Assembly (NCBI RefSeq): GCF_000963255.1
Contig: NZ_JYOV01000003.1
Span: forward strand, 62,001-126,000
Source of the DNA: Streptococcus infantis
Lineage (GTDB): Bacteria; Bacillota; Bacilli; Lactobacillales; Streptococcaceae
Direction: 5' to 3'
DNA: 64,000 nt
Shown here: in pieces, positions 17,764 to 28,624 of the stretch
Layout of the letters: each line of letters begins with the position of its first letter
Position numbering within the stretch: position 1 is the first letter of the stretch
Notes under the pieces: model-generated
What the model was told of the DNA's origin: nothing
The model's database searches: none
What the model saw: the letters and a program-made list of their open reading frames with translations, nothing else
Program-made: the position numbers and the translations under genes

Positions 17764-18486
17764 ATGAAAAAGAAACGAGTGCTATATTTCTTATTATTGT
17801 TTATATCAGTATTTATTACAGGTATGTTTATGGGACGTGCTTTGGCAATGGGAGTCAGTTTCAATCTAACAGATTTGATTCCTTGGTTTTCTGGCTCTAG
17901 TTTATTATTGGCATTGATTAGTATCCTTTTGGCTTTCAATTTCCTAAAGAAAAGTAGGTAATTTCACTCCTTGTATCAAGAGGAAATGGATGATAATCTG
18001 AATGAAACCTATTATGTGCAAATGTATCGAAATCTTGAGTTTGGAACAATTGCTTCTAACATAGTTTCAGTTACGACTTTGTTAGCATTTTTTATATCGG
18101 CGACTGAAGTGCTTATACTTGGTAATAGTTATCTAACTTTAGCACTCTCTTTTCTAGGGTTGATGTTGCTATTTGTTGTTCAAAAACATCTTTTGAAGAC
18201 AATTTCTATTGTTCGTCAGTTTGATTTGGCATTTTTCTCCATGCCAAAGGATGTGTTAGATTATGTCAATTCTTACGATGAAGGAGAGCGACAAGCTAAT
18301 TTGGAACAGAGTTTTCGGATTTTATTTCAATTAAACCAATATATTTTACAAGGTTTGTATATTTTTATTACTATCGTTTCTGTGCTTACAAGAGAAATTC
18401 AGTTATTAGCTCTTTTAGCCGTAGCGGTAGTCCATATTTATATCAATGTAATGCAAATACCTATGGTGAAACGTTATTTCAAATAG
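17764..18486 (+). pseudogene. DUF3169-family membrane protein gene broken by an in-frame stop
   Basis: Two adjacent open stretches (17764-17961 and 17971-18486) are in the same frame and are separated only by a TAA at 17959-17961 and three sense codons. Read through, LKKSR-stop-FHSLYQEEMDD aligns with LGKSREVYTLYQRGTEEED of the intact paralogue immediately downstream. The first part holds the two N-terminal membrane helices; the second holds the PKDVLDYVNSYDEGERQANLE motif region and the last helices. A single change of a codon to TAA explains the break. The two halves might still be made separately, the second from a TTG at 17971 without a good ribosome-binding site. Confidence 0.82.
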
Positions 18487-18541
18487 GAACAATCACTGAA
18501 ACTACTAAAAGTTATTAGTTGGTTTAGATAGGGGCCAGAAA

Positions 18542-19255
18542 ATGAATAATAATCGTAGATGGTGGAGAGTGGGAGTGTGTATGTTAAGTGCTTTTGTAGG
18601 AGTCTTTGCTTACACTCTTAGAGGTATAGTTGAACAGATTCAAATGTCACAAGTCTTACCTACTATTTATGGACTTACTCTCGTTATTGGAGGACTTTCC
18701 TTCATCTTAGCCATGTATTATCTTGGTAAGAGTCGAGAAGTTTATACTCTTTATCAAAGGGGGACAGAGGAAGAAGATAGTGATCAGACTTATGTAAGAG
18801 CCTATCGTTACTTGGATTATGGTTCGGTTTCTTCCAATGTTTTGATGATAGCAATGATGACCAGTGGGATTATACTGATTTCTCCGATATTTAAGAATAC
18901 CTTGCTAATTCTTCCAGCTCTTATTCTATTATGCTTATACATTATTGTTGCCAATTACTTGTTGCGAACTATTTTTATCGTTCGACACTATAAACTGTCT
19001 GCTTATTACACTCCAAAAGATATTTTAGATTATCTTAACAGTTATGATGAGGGAGAAAAGCAGGCAGAGATGGAGAGTGCCTTTTTAACTCTGTTTAGGC
19101 TGGATCAAATTTTACTGCCATCACTCTATTTTTTATTGATAGTATTATCAGTTGTTTTACGAGAAATACAAGTGGTTGCCTTAGTTCTTTTAGTTGTCAT
19201 CCATATCTATATCAATGTTGCACATTTACGAAAAACAAAACGTTATTTTAAATAG
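18542..19255 (+). CDS. DUF3169-family membrane protein
   Basis: A 237-residue membrane protein with about six hydrophobic segments. The conserved cytoplasmic motif YTPKDILDYLNSYDEGEKQA matches the broken copy upstream. Members are commonly encoded beside small XRE regulators; their biochemical role is unknown. It is the intact one of two tandem paralogues, which may explain why the first copy could be lost. The 55-base spacer before it holds no promoter I can identify. Confidence 0.75.
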   Translation: MNNNRRWWRVGVCMLSAFVGVFAYTLRGIVEQIQMSQVLPTIYGLTLVIGGLSFILAMYYLGKSREVYTLYQRGTEEEDSDQTYVRAYRYLDYGSVSSNVLMIAMMTSGIILISPIFKNTLLILPALILLCLYIIVANYLLRTIFIVRHYKLSAYYTPKDILDYLNSYDEGEKQAEMESAFLTLFRLDQILLPSLYFLLIVLSVVLREIQVVALVLLVVIHIYINVAHLRKTKRYFK

Positions 19256-19264
19256 GAGAATCTT

Positions 19265-19906
19265 ATGAAAACACTTAAAAATATTGGCTGGTATAGTCTT
19301 ACTTTCTTATCATTTATTATGGTCTATAGTTTTATTCAGGGCGTAGGCTTAGAAGCCATGAAAATGGGTGCACCTGAATATGTTGCTGTCCCAATTTATG
19401 TCTTATTAGCAGGAATTTTCACCTTCGTTACCTACAAGTGGTATAAGACAGGAACCGTTACGATTGAAAAAACAGGCCTTAACAAATACATCTGGTTGCC
19501 TGCCTTGGTATGGGCCCTTGTCATTGTTGCCCAATTCTTTTTGCCAAATGATCCATCAGTCAATCAACAGACTGCAGAACAATTGACTCATAGTCAACCT
19601 CTCTTCTCGTTCTTTATGATAGTGGTCTTTGCGCCACTTACAGAAGAGTTAACCTTTAGAGGTATGTTGGCCCGCTATGTCTTCCCTCAACAGGATAATG
19701 TCAAGCAGACAGCTCTCTTCCTACTTGTAACAAGCATCATCTTTGCTCTTGTTCATTTCCCTGGAACTCCACAACAATTCCTAGTGTATGGTTCCCTCGG
19801 TTTGAGCTTGGGGTTGGCTTATATCAGCAAGGGTGGACTGGCTTACAGCATTGCTTTACATGCTTTAAATAATTTAATCGGATTTTTAATGATTCTCATG
19901 CTATAA
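19265..19906 (+). CDS. CPBP-family intramembrane metalloprotease
   Basis: A 213-residue CPBP membrane protease with motifs EELTFRG, FALVHF and HALNN at the expected spacing and about six membrane helices. It ends the XRE-PspC-DUF3169 operon with one more small gene. It is not closely similar to the 2.5-5.5 kb cluster. Substrate unknown; a role in peptide processing, immunity or envelope homeostasis fits the operon. Confidence 0.85.
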   Translation: MKTLKNIGWYSLTFLSFIMVYSFIQGVGLEAMKMGAPEYVAVPIYVLLAGIFTFVTYKWYKTGTVTIEKTGLNKYIWLPALVWALVIVAQFFLPNDPSVNQQTAEQLTHSQPLFSFFMIVVFAPLTEELTFRGMLARYVFPQQDNVKQTALFLLVTSIIFALVHFPGTPQQFLVYGSLGLSLGLAYISKGGLAYSIALHALNNLIGFLMILML

Positions 19907-19924
19907 TAGACTCAGGAGGAAGTC

Positions 19925-20140
19925 ATGAAACGAGTACTATTATTAGCAGTGATTCAGGCAGTTGTTCTCTTCTTTATTATTGGAGCACTTGCCTATGCTT
20001 TTAAAGGGGATTTCTTTTATAATTATTTAGCAGTTATCTTTGCACCAATCGCAGGTATTATGCGATTTGCGACAGCCTATGCAACGGAGATTGTTCTTCC
20101 GAAAAAGGCTGCAGAGATTGCTGAAAAGCGTAAAAAATAA
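19925..20140 (+). CDS. Small two-helix membrane protein
   Basis: A 71-residue protein with hydrophobic segments at about residues 4-26 and 32-53 and a strongly basic tail. It begins after AGGAGG, 19 bases behind the CPBP gene, and is followed by a terminator. Not recognised as a named family. Confidence 0.7.
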   Translation: MKRVLLLAVIQAVVLFFIIGALAYAFKGDFFYNYLAVIFAPIAGIMRFATAYATEIVLPKKAAEIAEKRKK

Positions 20141-20161
20141 AGAAATTCCAAGTAAAATAAG

Positions 20162-20190
20162 ATCCAGCGAATGACTTTGCTGGATTTTTT
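20162..20190 (+). terminator. Terminator before aspS
   Basis: ATCCAGC-(10)-GCTGGAT followed by TTTTT. It ends the membrane-protein operon. Confidence 0.85.
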
Positions 20191-20251
20191 CATTTATAGC
20201 AGGATTCTTCTCAACTTTTCTGATGATTTTCATGAAGAGCCTGCGCTTTTA

Positions 20252-20260
20252 TGGTAAAAT
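20252..20260 (+). promoter_or_regulatory. Extended -10 promoter of aspS
   Basis: TGGTAAAAT, 29 bases before the aspS ATG and identical in its core to the hisS promoter. Confidence 0.6.
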
Positions 20261-20288
20261 AGTAACAGAATAAAAGAGGAGAGAAAAC

Positions 20289-22052
20289 ATGAAACGTAGT
20301 ATGTATGCTGGTCGTGTTCGTGAGGAACACATCGGACAAGAAATTACCTTGAAAGGCTGGGTTGCACGTCGTCGTGACCTTGGTGGTTTGATCTTTATCG
20401 ATCTTCGCGACCGTGAAGGAATCATGCAGTTGGTTATCAACCCAGAAAAAGTATCTGCAGAGGTGATGGCAACAGCTGAAAGCCTTCGTAGTGAATTTGT
20501 CATCGAGGTGACTGGTCAAGTTGCTGCACGTGAGCAGGCCAATGATAAGTTGGCGACTGGTGCAGTTGAATTGAATGTAACAGCTCTTTCTGTACTTAAC
20601 ACAGCCAAAACAACACCATTTGAAATCAAGGATGGCATTGAAGCAAATGATGATACGCGTCTACGTTACCGTTACCTTGACCTTCGTCGTCCAGAGATGT
20701 TGGAAAACCTTAAACTTCGTGCCAAAGTAACTCATTCTATCCGCAACTACTTGGATGAGTTGGAATTTATCGATGTGGAAACGCCATTCCTTTCTAAGTC
20801 AACACCAGAAGGGGCGCGTGACTACTTGGTGCCATCTCGTGTCAATAAAGGGCATTTTTACGCACTTCCTCAAAGTCCGCAGATTACAAAACAGTTGTTG
20901 ATGAATGCGGGATTTGACCGTTACTACCAAATCGTCAAATGTTTCCGCGATGAAGACTTGCGTGGAGACCGTCAGCCCGAGTTCACTCAGGTCGACTTGG
21001 AAACTTCATTCCTTACTGAGCAAGAAATCCAAGACATCACAGAAGGCTTGATTGCGCGCGTGATGAAGGAAACAAAAGGCATCGAAGTAACACTGCCATT
21101 CCCTCGAATGAAGTATGATGATGCTATGGCTCTTTATGGTTCTGATAAGCCTGATACTCGTTTTGAAATGTTGCTTCAAGACTTGACAGATCTTGTCAAG
21201 GGTGTAGATTTCAAAGTCTTCTCAGAAGCTCCTACCGTTAAAGCCATTGTAGTTAAAGGGGCTGCAGACAACTACTCTCGTAAAGACATCGACAAGATGA
21301 CAGAAGTAGCTAAACAGTATGGTGCTAAGGGTCTTGCTTGGGTTAAAGTTGTTGATGGGGAATTGAACGGACCAGTTGCTAAATTCTTGACTGGCATTCA
21401 AGCAGACTTGACAGCAGCACTTGGTCTTGAAGATAAAGACTTGGTTCTCTTTGTGGCTGATACGCTTGAAGTTGCAAATGCAACACTTGGGGCCCTTCGT
21501 GGACGTATTGCCAAAGAGCTTGGCTTGATTGATAACGACAAATTTAACTTCCTCTGGGTAGTTGACTGGCCGATGTTTGAATGGTCTGAAGAAGAAGGAC
21601 GTTATATGAGCGCCCACCATCCATTTACTCTTCCTCAAGCAGAAACTGCTCATGAGCTCGAGGGTGAATTGGCTAAGGTTCGTGCTATTGCCTACGATAT
21701 CGTCTTGAACGGTTATGAACTTGGAGGTGGTAGCCTTCGTATCAACCAAAAAGAACTTCAAGAACGTATGTTCAAAGCTCTTGGTTTCTCAGCCGAAGAA
21801 GCAAATGACCAGTTTGGTTTCCTTTTGGAAGCTATGGACTATGGCTTCCCACCACACGGTGGTTTGGCTATCGGTCTTGACCGTTTTGTCATGTTGCTCG
21901 CTGGAGAAGAAAATATTCGCGAAGTCATTGCCTTTCCTAAGAACAATAAGGCAACTGACCCAATGACGCAAGCACCATCAACAGTAGCTCTTAAACAACT
22001 AGAGGAACTTAATCTACAAGTAGAACAAGATGAAACAAACGAAACTAACTAA
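20289..22052 (+). CDS. aspS: Aspartyl-tRNA synthetase
   Basis: A 587-residue class IIb synthetase of the bacterial type: N-terminal OB-fold anticodon-binding domain ([11 protein letters not shown]), catalytic motif 2 ([20 protein letters not shown]), the bacterial GAD insertion domain (about residues 290-420), and motif 3 ([16 protein letters not shown]). It charges tRNA-Asp. ATG follows GAGGAGAG. The end overlaps the start of the yitT-type gene by 23 bases. Confidence 0.96.
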   Translation: MKRSMYAGRVREEHIGQEITLKGWVARRRDLGGLIFIDLRDREGIMQLVINPEKVSAEVMATAESLRSEFVIEVTGQVAAREQANDKLATGAVELNVTALSVLNTAKTTPFEIKDGIEANDDTRLRYRYLDLRRPEMLENLKLRAKVTHSIRNYLDELEFIDVETPFLSKSTPEGARDYLVPSRVNKGHFYALPQSPQITKQLLMNAGFDRYYQIVKCFRDEDLRGDRQPEFTQVDLETSFLTEQEIQDITEGLIARVMKETKGIEVTLPFPRMKYDDAMALYGSDKPDTRFEMLLQDLTDLVKGVDFKVFSEAPTVKAIVVKGAADNYSRKDIDKMTEVAKQYGAKGLAWVKVVDGELNGPVAKFLTGIQADLTAALGLEDKDLVLFVADTLEVANATLGALRGRIAKELGLIDNDKFNFLWVVDWPMFEWSEEEGRYMSAHHPFTLPQAETAHELEGELAKVRAIAYDIVLNGYELGGGSLRINQKELQERMFKALGFSAEEANDQFGFLLEAMDYGFPPHGGLAIGLDRFVMLLAGEENIREVIAFPKNNKATDPMTQAPSTVALKQLEELNLQVEQDETNETN

Positions 22053-22971
22053 AAAGTGGAATCATTATCTTCGCCGCTTTGCTTATCGAGTAAAGATTTT
22101 GCGTGTTTTACAAAGTATTTCTCGAGAAAAATACGATGAAAAAATCTCAGCTTCTCTGGTATATGGTTTTCTATCAGCAGTAGCCGTCAATTTCTTTTTC
22201 CAACCAGGGCACGTTTATTCAAGTGGTGCGACAGGATTGGCCCAGATTATATCTGCTCTAAGTAACCACTGGTTTGGGTTTCATTTCCCAATCTCAGTAG
22301 CATTTTATGCCATCAATATTCCTCTCATGATTTTGGCTTGGTATCAAATTGGACATAAGTTCACGATTTTTACCTTTATCACGGTATCCATGAGCTCGCT
22401 CTTTATCCAGTTTGTGCCGGTGGTGGTCTTAACAGAGGATCCAATCATCAATGCCCTTTTTGGTGGTGTTGTCATGGGACTGGGAATCGGATTTGCGCTA
22501 CGCCATAACATTTCCAGCGGTGGAACAGATATTGTCAGCCTAACCATTCGTAAGAAGACAGGTCGTAACGTTGGAAGCATCTCCTTCTTGGTGAACGGGA
22601 CAATCATGCTGATTGCAGGTTTGACCTTTGGCTGGAAATATGCCCTTTATTCCATGATTACTATCTTTGTCTCAAGTCGTGTGACAGATGCAGTTTTCAC
22701 CAAACAAAAACGCATGCAGGCCATGATTGTTACTAGCAATCCAGATGCCGTCATTGAGAAAATCCATCATAAATTGCACCGTGGAGCGACTATGATCCAT
22801 GATGCTGAAGGAACTTATAACCACGAACGTAAGGCTGTTTTGATTACGGTTATCACTCGTGCAGAGTTCAATGATTTTAAACTGATCATGAAGCAAGTTG
22901 ATCCAACAGCCTTTGTTTCTGTTTCAGAAAATGTTCATATCCTAGGCCGATTTGTCGAAGTCGAAAACTAA
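22030..22971 (+). CDS. YitT-family membrane protein (DUF161/DUF2179)
   Basis: A 313-residue membrane protein of the YitT family. The N-terminal part (residues about 35-200) has five hydrophobic helices with the [12 protein letters not shown] and SGGTDIVSL segments of the repeated YitT_membrane domain. The C-terminal part is a soluble DUF2179 domain ([13 protein letters not shown]). Function is not established. Its start lies inside aspS (23-base overlap), so it depends on the aspS transcript. Confidence 0.85.
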   Translation: MKQTKLTKKWNHYLRRFAYRVKILRVLQSISREKYDEKISASLVYGFLSAVAVNFFFQPGHVYSSGATGLAQIISALSNHWFGFHFPISVAFYAINIPLMILAWYQIGHKFTIFTFITVSMSSLFIQFVPVVVLTEDPIINALFGGVVMGLGIGFALRHNISSGGTDIVSLTIRKKTGRNVGSISFLVNGTIMLIAGLTFGWKYALYSMITIFVSSRVTDAVFTKQKRMQAMIVTSNPDAVIEKIHHKLHRGATMIHDAEGTYNHERKAVLITVITRAEFNDFKLIMKQVDPTAFVSVSENVHILGRFVEVEN

Positions 22972-22995
22972 TCAATTATAAAAATAGATTACAAA

Positions 22996-23034
22996 AAACC
23001 AACTCTAAGCAAAAATGTTAGAGCTGGTTTTTCT
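22996..23034. terminator. Bidirectional terminator between yitT and malR
   Basis: AAACCAACTCTAA pairs with TTAGAGCTGGTTT with one mismatch. T-runs on both sides let it serve both converging genes. Confidence 0.8.
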
Positions 23035-24020
23035 TATTTTTCAATGATTTCATGCGCAATGACTTGACGATAGCAGATTTGACGATTTTCTTTGACATCA
23101 TTGATGATTTGAAGAATAGTCTCAAACGAAGTGCGGCCGAGAGCCAGACTATTAATATTGACATATGCTGCTAGGTTTAATTTTGGATTTACAGAGTCAA
23201 AGCTAAGAACAGGGACATTCAGCTGATGTTCGTTGAGGTAGTTACAAACACCTTCAGCTAAGAGGCTATCTGTTGTGATAACAGCATCGGTTTTTGGATC
23301 GTATTCAAAAAGTTGTTTGCTAAATTTATATCCCTTTTCTTCAAGAAATTCATCAGCGAAAAAGGTACGATGACTATCAAGAGATAGTTTGTGTTCTTGG
23401 AGGGCTTGATCGTAACCTGTTAGACGATCTTGCGTAACGTAGAGTTTCTTGGTACCACCGATGAAAGCAATGCGGCTGCATCCTTTTTTGATGAAGTATT
23501 CTGTCGCATCAAAACCAGCTTGAATATTATCATTGTCAACAAGCGAAATGAAGGGTGATAGTGATTTCCCAAGGATGAGGAAGGGAAATTGTTCTTCAGT
23601 AACGAGTTTAACCAAGGGGTCATTTTCTTGGGCATACAAGAAGATAAGACCGTCTACACGCTTTCCATAAACCATCTGTGAAATTGCATTTAAGCGCTCT
23701 TTTTCGTCTTTTCCAGTTGCAATCTGGATAGCATAGTGATTTTCTGAAGCAACTTGTGCAATCCCTCTAAGGACAGAAGGGAAGAAAGGATTTTGATAGA
23801 AAAGGTCTGAATCATCTGGAAGAACCAAGCCGATAACCTGGGTATAACTACTAACCAGGCTTCGGGCATTGAGGTTAGGATGGTAGTTGAGTTCCTTCAT
23901 AGCCTTTCGAACTCGTTTTTTGGTTTCATCGCTAATGGTTGATTTGTTTTGAATAACACGGGTTACGGTTGAGGGTGAGACCCCTGCAGCCTTGGCCACG
24001 TCTTTAATCGTAACAGGCAT
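23034..24020 (-). CDS. malR: LacI-family maltose regulator MalR
   Basis: A 328-residue LacI/GalR repressor: N-terminal DNA-binding domain (TIKDVAKAAGVSPSTVTRVI) with the hinge helix, then a periplasmic-binding-protein-like effector domain. Its place behind malA and beside the malXCD and malQP operons identifies it as the maltodextrin repressor of streptococci, released by maltose or maltotriose. Probable operators are the palindromes at 28595-28613 and 28916-28931. Confidence 0.92.
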   Translation of the reverse strand: MPVTIKDVAKAAGVSPSTVTRVIQNKSTISDETKKRVRKAMKELNYHPNLNARSLVSSYTQVIGLVLPDDSDLFYQNPFFPSVLRGIAQVASENHYAIQIATGKDEKERLNAISQMVYGKRVDGLIFLYAQENDPLVKLVTEEQFPFLILGKSLSPFISLVDNDNIQAGFDATEYFIKKGCSRIAFIGGTKKLYVTQDRLTGYDQALQEHKLSLDSHRTFFADEFLEEKGYKFSKQLFEYDPKTDAVITTDSLLAEGVCNYLNEHQLNVPVLSFDSVNPKLNLAAYVNINSLALGRTSFETILQIINDVKENRQICYRQVIAHEIIEK

Positions 24021-24029
24021 AATAATCTC

Positions 24030-24830
24030 CTACTTATGGTAGTCTGGATCACGGAAATGTGTTTTGTAAAAGATAGTGACCAGATATAGAACAAATAAAA
24101 TATTTTGAACAGTAATTAAAGTTGCCATATTTTGGCCTAGGAGACCTAGAATCATAGCAAGTAAGGTTGGTAATCCTAAACAGTTCAAAATGAAATGATA
24201 GCACTCTTTGTAGCTTTTAAATGAAAAGAGACGTGATTTTTTCGTAAAGTAGAGCAAGAGGCTGGCACCTAAAGCAACAATGAAAAAATTGAGTCCAAAG
24301 AGGAAGCTAGAACCTAGCACAAGAAAGAGACTAATATAGACGCGATTCTGTTGATACCAGTCTTTAGAAATGGCTTGTGTTAAGCTTTCCTTGCTTTGGA
24401 AGCTCTCAGTCGTTATCGCGTGATAGCGAATGCTGGTCAATTCTTTTCCTTGCTTGCTGATGATGAGTTTCTCAGGTTCAAAGTTCAGAAGTAATTCCTC
24501 AGGGAAGTTTGAACTAGAAGTGTCTCCGATTTGGATAGAAGCTTGATGAGGGGTTGAACCAGTGTAGCTCAACTTACCATCTATAATCTTTGCATTGGCA
24601 GCCAAATCCTGAACCACACTATCCGTCAAAGGAGTGTAGACATCATCGATGAAAGTTTCTAAAGGATAAGTTTCCTGAGAACTGTTCTGGATGGCAATAG
24701 GTACCATAGACAAGCTAATCAAGAAAAAACTGGTAAAAATCAGTTGAAACCAGTTGAGACCAAAACGTTGAGATAGGGGCTTACGGAATCCCCAGATACT
24801 ATTAAAATAAGAAAATGGATATGGCAACAT
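24030..24830 (-). CDS. malA: DUF1189 membrane protein, maltodextrin locus
   Basis: A 266-residue DUF1189-family protein with an N-terminal membrane helix (about 29-47), an extracytoplasmic middle part (about 48-165) and three or four C-terminal helices. Its counterpart in pneumococcus is called malA and is co-transcribed with malR. The biochemical role in maltodextrin use is not known. The gene ends nine bases before malR. Confidence is high for family and position, low for function. Confidence 0.82.
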   Translation of the reverse strand: MLPYPFSYFNSIWGFRKPLSQRFGLNWFQLIFTSFFLISLSMVPIAIQNSSQETYPLETFIDDVYTPLTDSVVQDLAANAKIIDGKLSYTGSTPHQASIQIGDTSSSNFPEELLLNFEPEKLIISKQGKELTSIRYHAITTESFQSKESLTQAISKDWYQQNRVYISLFLVLGSSFLFGLNFFIVALGASLLLYFTKKSRLFSFKSYKECYHFILNCLGLPTLLAMILGLLGQNMATLITVQNILFVLYLVTIFYKTHFRDPDYHK

Positions 24831-24863
24831 AATTCTCTTTCTAAGGCATTTTTCTATATGAGT

Positions 24864-24892
24864 ATTATATAGAGAAATGTGTTTAATTTCAA
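24864..24892 (-). promoter_or_regulatory. Promoter of malA-malR
   Basis: On the minus strand TTGAAA (24887-24892) is 17 bases from TATAAT (24864-24869). The rest of the 24831-25014 gap holds no gene. Confidence 0.7.
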
Positions 24893-25014
24893 GTGGGGGA
24901 GGTACAATGCTGGTTGAAAGTAGGCTTTTGCTTTAAATTGTTCACAAACAAGAAGCCTTACCTTAAACTTTTATTTCTCACCAGATTATCTAAGTAAGGA
25001 CAAGTTCCAAAATG

Positions 25015-25054
25015 AAAAAAGGGTGGCGAGGGTATATTACCCCTTGTCGCCACC
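25015..25054 (-). terminator. Terminator overlapping the malD stop codon
   Basis: Minus-strand GGTGGCG pairs with CGCCACC with an inner GGGGT/ACCC pairing, followed by a run of T. The malD stop codon lies in the loop region, so the terminator and the coding end overlap. Confidence 0.8.
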
Positions 25055-25879
25055 ACTTGTAAGTCCTGAAACAAAGTTCTTTTGTAGGAAGAAGAAGAGA
25101 ATACAGATTGGAAGGGCGATGAGGATAGCACCTGCTGAGAAGTAGGCAATCTTCATGTTTTTCACATTGCTAACGAAGGTTTGGAGACCTACGGCAACAG
25201 TAAAGTATTCTTTCTCACGAAGCAAGAAACTAGAGAGGATGTAGTCCCCAAAAGGTCCCATGAAGGCCCAGAGAGCTTGTACGGCAACCATTGGGCGAAC
25301 AAGTGGAAGAACAATTTGCCAGAAGCGGCGGAAGTGTCCTGCACCGTCTAGTTTTGCAGATTCGTCTAAAGACATTGGCACTGTATCGAAGTAGCCTTTC
25401 ATGAGCCAAGCATTCATCGGGATACCACCACCAACGTAGAGGAAGATGAGGAACCAGCTGTGGTTAAGGGCGTTCAACATAAGTGCCATAACGAAGAAGG
25501 CTGTCAAAGCGGCCATGGTTGGCACCATTTGGATAATCAAGAAGAAAACCAAACTTTGTTTACGAGCCAAGAAGTTATAACGGCTGTAAGCATAGCCAGC
25601 AAGTACGATAATACTTGTTTGAACAGCCATGGTAATCAAGGCGATAATCAAAGTGTTGAGGTACCAAGTACCGTACAAGGTTTCAGTGAAGAGGCCTTTA
25701 AAGTTATCAAAATTGAGGTCGATGTTAGTATCTAGTTTAAAGGCTGAGACGTTACCTGCTTTAAAGGCTGACATGATGGTAATCAACAGTGGGTAGATAA
25801 TCACGATTGAAAGGCCAATCAAGTAAAGGTAAGTAAGGGTTTGAGTCAGTCTACGTTTGAGTTTAATTGAGTTATTCAT
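25037..25879 (-). CDS. malD: Maltodextrin ABC transporter permease MalD
   Basis: A 280-residue permease of the MalG type with six membrane segments and the EAA-loop region ([20 protein letters not shown]) that contacts the ATPase. The start at 25879 ([10 protein letters not shown]) is chosen because GGAGGACG precedes it and the earlier in-frame start lies within malC. With MalC and MalX it imports maltodextrins. No ATPase gene is present in the locus, so a shared ATPase such as MsmK, encoded elsewhere, is expected. Confidence 0.93.
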   Translation of the reverse strand: MNNSIKLKRRLTQTLTYLYLIGLSIVIIYPLLITIMSAFKAGNVSAFKLDTNIDLNFDNFKGLFTETLYGTWYLNTLIIALITMAVQTSIIVLAGYAYSRYNFLARKQSLVFFLIIQMVPTMAALTAFFVMALMLNALNHSWFLIFLYVGGGIPMNAWLMKGYFDTVPMSLDESAKLDGAGHFRRFWQIVLPLVRPMVAVQALWAFMGPFGDYILSSFLLREKEYFTVAVGLQTFVSNVKNMKIAYFSAGAILIALPICILFFFLQKNFVSGLTSGGDKG

Positions 25880-25880
25880 C

Positions 25881-27173
25881 TTAGACGTCCTCCATATCAA
25901 ATGCGTGTAGTTTCTTGAATGCGATCATAGAGATTGAGATGACAATGATAGAGATAATCAAGGTAACAGCTGCCGCCATTGAGTATTGAGGAGATGTACC
26001 TGTTGTCAAACGGTAGATCCATGAGATTAAGATATCGGTTGAACCAGCTCCCCCTCCGACACTACCAGGTCCTCCACCATTGAAGAGGTACATGATAGAG
26101 AAGTTGTTAAAGTTGAAGGTGTATTGGCTAATCAAAGTAGGTGCTGCAACAGCCAAGATCATTGGGAAAGTGATGTTGCGGAATTTTTGCCAAGCATTGG
26201 CACCGTCAATATAAGCTGCTTCATAAAGGTCGTTAGGAATAGATTGCAAGATACCCAAGGTCAAAACGTAGATGTATGGGAATCCGAGCCAACCTTGCAT
26301 CATAATCAAGGCAATCTTAGTCCAAGTTGGGTCTGTTTTCCAAGGGATAAGAGCCCCATCAAGGAAAGGAAGGAATTTAGCCAAGATTGGTAATACTTGA
26401 GTGTTGATGGCTCCGACACTATCGTTAAACATGTTTGAAAATGTCAAGATAGTGATGAAGGCTGGGACAGCCCAAGGAAGAAGGAAAATAACACCAAAGA
26501 TACGTTTTCCTTTGATAAATGGTTGGTTAGCAATGATAGCTGTGAAGATACCAATTACGATTTGTAAAGTAGAAGCTGACAAAGCCCAGATAATAGTCCA
26601 AGAAAGAACAGAACCGAAGGCTGAACGGAAGGTACTCAAGCTCCAGATATTTGTGAAGTTAGTCAAACCAACCCAATCCAATAATTTGTTTGGTGGTAAG
26701 TGTTGGAAGTCGTAGTTGGTAAAGGCGATCATCAAGGTTACAATAACCGGGAAGATGATTGCAAATGTCATAGCAATGTAAGAAGGAATAATCAAGAGGT
26801 AAGGGAAGCCATTTTCATAGATTCCTTTGATCATTTCTTTAAAGGTAAGTGCTACTGGAATACCATTATTAATGTGTTTGGCCGTTGTATGTGCATCTTT
26901 GATATTTGAGAAATAAAAGAGTACATAAACAACTACAAAGATTAAATGGAAAGCACCACGAATCAGCATAAAGAGGGAATTATCACGACCTGGTTTGTCA
27001 CCAAGAGTGATGAGATTGCTCAATTCAGGGGCTGCAAGTGCTAGGAAATAAAGGACAAATACGATGGTTACACCAAGGAAGATAAAACCTTTGGCTTTTT
27101 GTTTATTGTAAATCTGTCCTAACCCAGGAATGATAGACAGCAGGGCTGCTTTACTAGGTTGTTGCTTTTCCAT
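25881..27173 (-). CDS. malC: Maltodextrin ABC transporter permease MalC
   Basis: A 430-residue MalF-type permease. The N-terminal segment has two helices ahead of the transport domain; the EAA loop reads [20 protein letters not shown]. The chosen ATG (27171-27173, MEKQQPSK) has AAAGGAG directly upstream; the longer frame would start inside that ribosome-binding site. Partner of MalD and MalX. The spacing to malD is one base after the stop codon. Confidence 0.93.
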   Translation of the reverse strand: MEKQQPSKAALLSIIPGLGQIYNKQKAKGFIFLGVTIVFVLYFLALAAPELSNLITLGDKPGRDNSLFMLIRGAFHLIFVVVYVLFYFSNIKDAHTTAKHINNGIPVALTFKEMIKGIYENGFPYLLIIPSYIAMTFAIIFPVIVTLMIAFTNYDFQHLPPNKLLDWVGLTNFTNIWSLSTFRSAFGSVLSWTIIWALSASTLQIVIGIFTAIIANQPFIKGKRIFGVIFLLPWAVPAFITILTFSNMFNDSVGAINTQVLPILAKFLPFLDGALIPWKTDPTWTKIALIMMQGWLGFPYIYVLTLGILQSIPNDLYEAAYIDGANAWQKFRNITFPMILAVAAPTLISQYTFNFNNFSIMYLFNGGGPGSVGGGAGSTDILISWIYRLTTGTSPQYSMAAAVTLIISIIVISISMIAFKKLHAFDMEDV

Positions 27174-27241
27174 AATAACTCCTTTCATAGGATACTGCTT
27201 TTTTATAAGAAAGCTAAATTATTTGTGTCTCTATTGATAAA

Positions 27242-27275
27242 TTCAAAGGGGGATTTGATTTCCACCCCCCTTGAA
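27242..27275 (-). terminator. Attenuating hairpin between malX and malC
   Basis: TTCAAAGGGGG pairs with CCCCCCTTGAA with one mismatch around a 12-base loop. It has no long T-run on the minus strand, so it probably stabilises malX mRNA or partly terminates, giving excess binding protein over permeases. Confidence 0.6.
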
Positions 27276-27283
27276 CAAATTTT

Positions 27284-28555
27284 TTATTCACCAAATTTTT
27301 GTTTGATTGTTTCTTTGATCAATGTTACAGCATCGTTTGCAGCTGTCTTAGCATCTTTCTTACCACTTACAGCTTCAAATAGCATTGTTTTAGCTGGGTC
27401 CCAAACAGCTGACATTTGAGAGATGTTTGGCATTGGTTGAGCGTTCTTGAACTGTTTGATAACAGCTGTTGTCAACTCATCGTTTTTACCTTCAGCGTAT
27501 GAACGAGCCTCAGTGTTAGCTGGGATTTCGTTAGTTGTATCGTAGAAGGCTTTTTGTTCTTCAGTTGAAACAAGGAAGTCTACAAATTTTTGAGCAGCTT
27601 CAAGGTTCTTAGTGCTTGATGGGATGATCCAAGCTTTACCACCACCGAATGCTGCGTAGTCTTTTCCGTTTGGAAGAGTTGGGATAGTAGCAACACCGTA
27701 GTTTACTTTAGCATCTTTGAAGGCTTGAGCTTTCCAAGGTCCATCGATGATAGCGGCTGTTTTACCTTCTTGGAATTGAGTTTGAATTAGGTTTCCAGCT
27801 CCTTCAGTATCTTGCATACCTTTAGGCCATTTTTCGTACCAAGATTTAGCGTAGTTGATACCTGTGATAGCTCCATCGTTTGCAAGACCGATGTCTTTAG
27901 CGTCTTTACCGTTTTGGCCGAATACGTAGGCACCATTACCAGCAAGAAGTCCATATGCGTAGTAGAAGTTAGTCCAGTCAGCTAGGAAGGCAGTAGTTTT
28001 TCCGTCTTCACCAGCGAAGGCATATTTGCTATCTTTAGCAAGTTCTTCCAAGTCAGCAAATGTTTTAGGAGCTTCTTTCACTAAGTCTTTGTTATAGTAC
28101 ATAACAAGTGACTCGATAACGGCAGGAGCACCGTAAACTTTACCGTCAGCAGCTGTTACAAGAGATTTAGTTTTATCATCTGTTTTAGCGCCGTCGCTCA
28201 ATTTAACTTCTGAAAGTTGGCCGTCAGTACCAAGGCTACCTACACGGTCGTATGGTGCCATCATAACGTCAGCAGCTTTACCAGATTGGTTATCTAGAGA
28301 AAGGTTGTCAAGACCACCCATTTGGTCTCCAGTTTTGATAGTCACTTTTACGCCAGCTTCTTTTTCATAAGCTTTTGCAGCTGTTTCAGCGAAAGCTTTG
28401 TATTGGTCCTCAACGTAAAGAGTGATTTCTTTCGCTTCAGATGAACCAGAATCAGCCGCTTTATCAGCAGTTTTGCTTCCGCAAGCGACCAAAAGCAAGC
28501 TAGCAAGAGTAGCAGTACCAAGTACAGCAGCGCTCTTCATGAATTTAGTTGACAT
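27284..28555 (-). CDS. malX: Maltodextrin-binding lipoprotein MalX
   Basis: A 423-residue extracellular solute-binding protein of family 1. A signal peptide with lipobox LVAC is followed by a two-lobe maltose-binding fold; the segment FGGGKAWIIPSSTKN is typical. It captures linear maltodextrins and passes them to MalCD. TAGGAGG precedes the ATG. First gene of the leftward malXCD operon, with its promoter and operator in the shared region with malQ. Confidence 0.94.
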   Translation of the reverse strand: MSTKFMKSAAVLGTATLASLLLVACGSKTADKAADSGSSEAKEITLYVEDQYKAFAETAAKAYEKEAGVKVTIKTGDQMGGLDNLSLDNQSGKAADVMMAPYDRVGSLGTDGQLSEVKLSDGAKTDDKTKSLVTAADGKVYGAPAVIESLVMYYNKDLVKEAPKTFADLEELAKDSKYAFAGEDGKTTAFLADWTNFYYAYGLLAGNGAYVFGQNGKDAKDIGLANDGAITGINYAKSWYEKWPKGMQDTEGAGNLIQTQFQEGKTAAIIDGPWKAQAFKDAKVNYGVATIPTLPNGKDYAAFGGGKAWIIPSSTKNLEAAQKFVDFLVSTEEQKAFYDTTNEIPANTEARSYAEGKNDELTTAVIKQFKNAQPMPNISQMSAVWDPAKTMLFEAVSGKKDAKTAANDAVTLIKETIKQKFGE

Positions 28556-28594
28556 AGTGTATTCCTCCTAAAGAATAACAAATTTTATAGTCTA

Positions 28595-28613
28595 GGAAAC
28601 GCAAACGTTTTCC
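28595..28613. promoter_or_regulatory. MalR/CRE-type operator for malX
   Basis: GGAAACGCAAACGTTTTCC is a near-perfect 19-bp palindrome with the central CAAACGTTT core of LacI-family sites, located just downstream of the malX promoter. MalR is the likely ligand; CcpA could also bind. Confidence 0.75.
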
Positions 28614-28624
28614 CTTATGACCCT

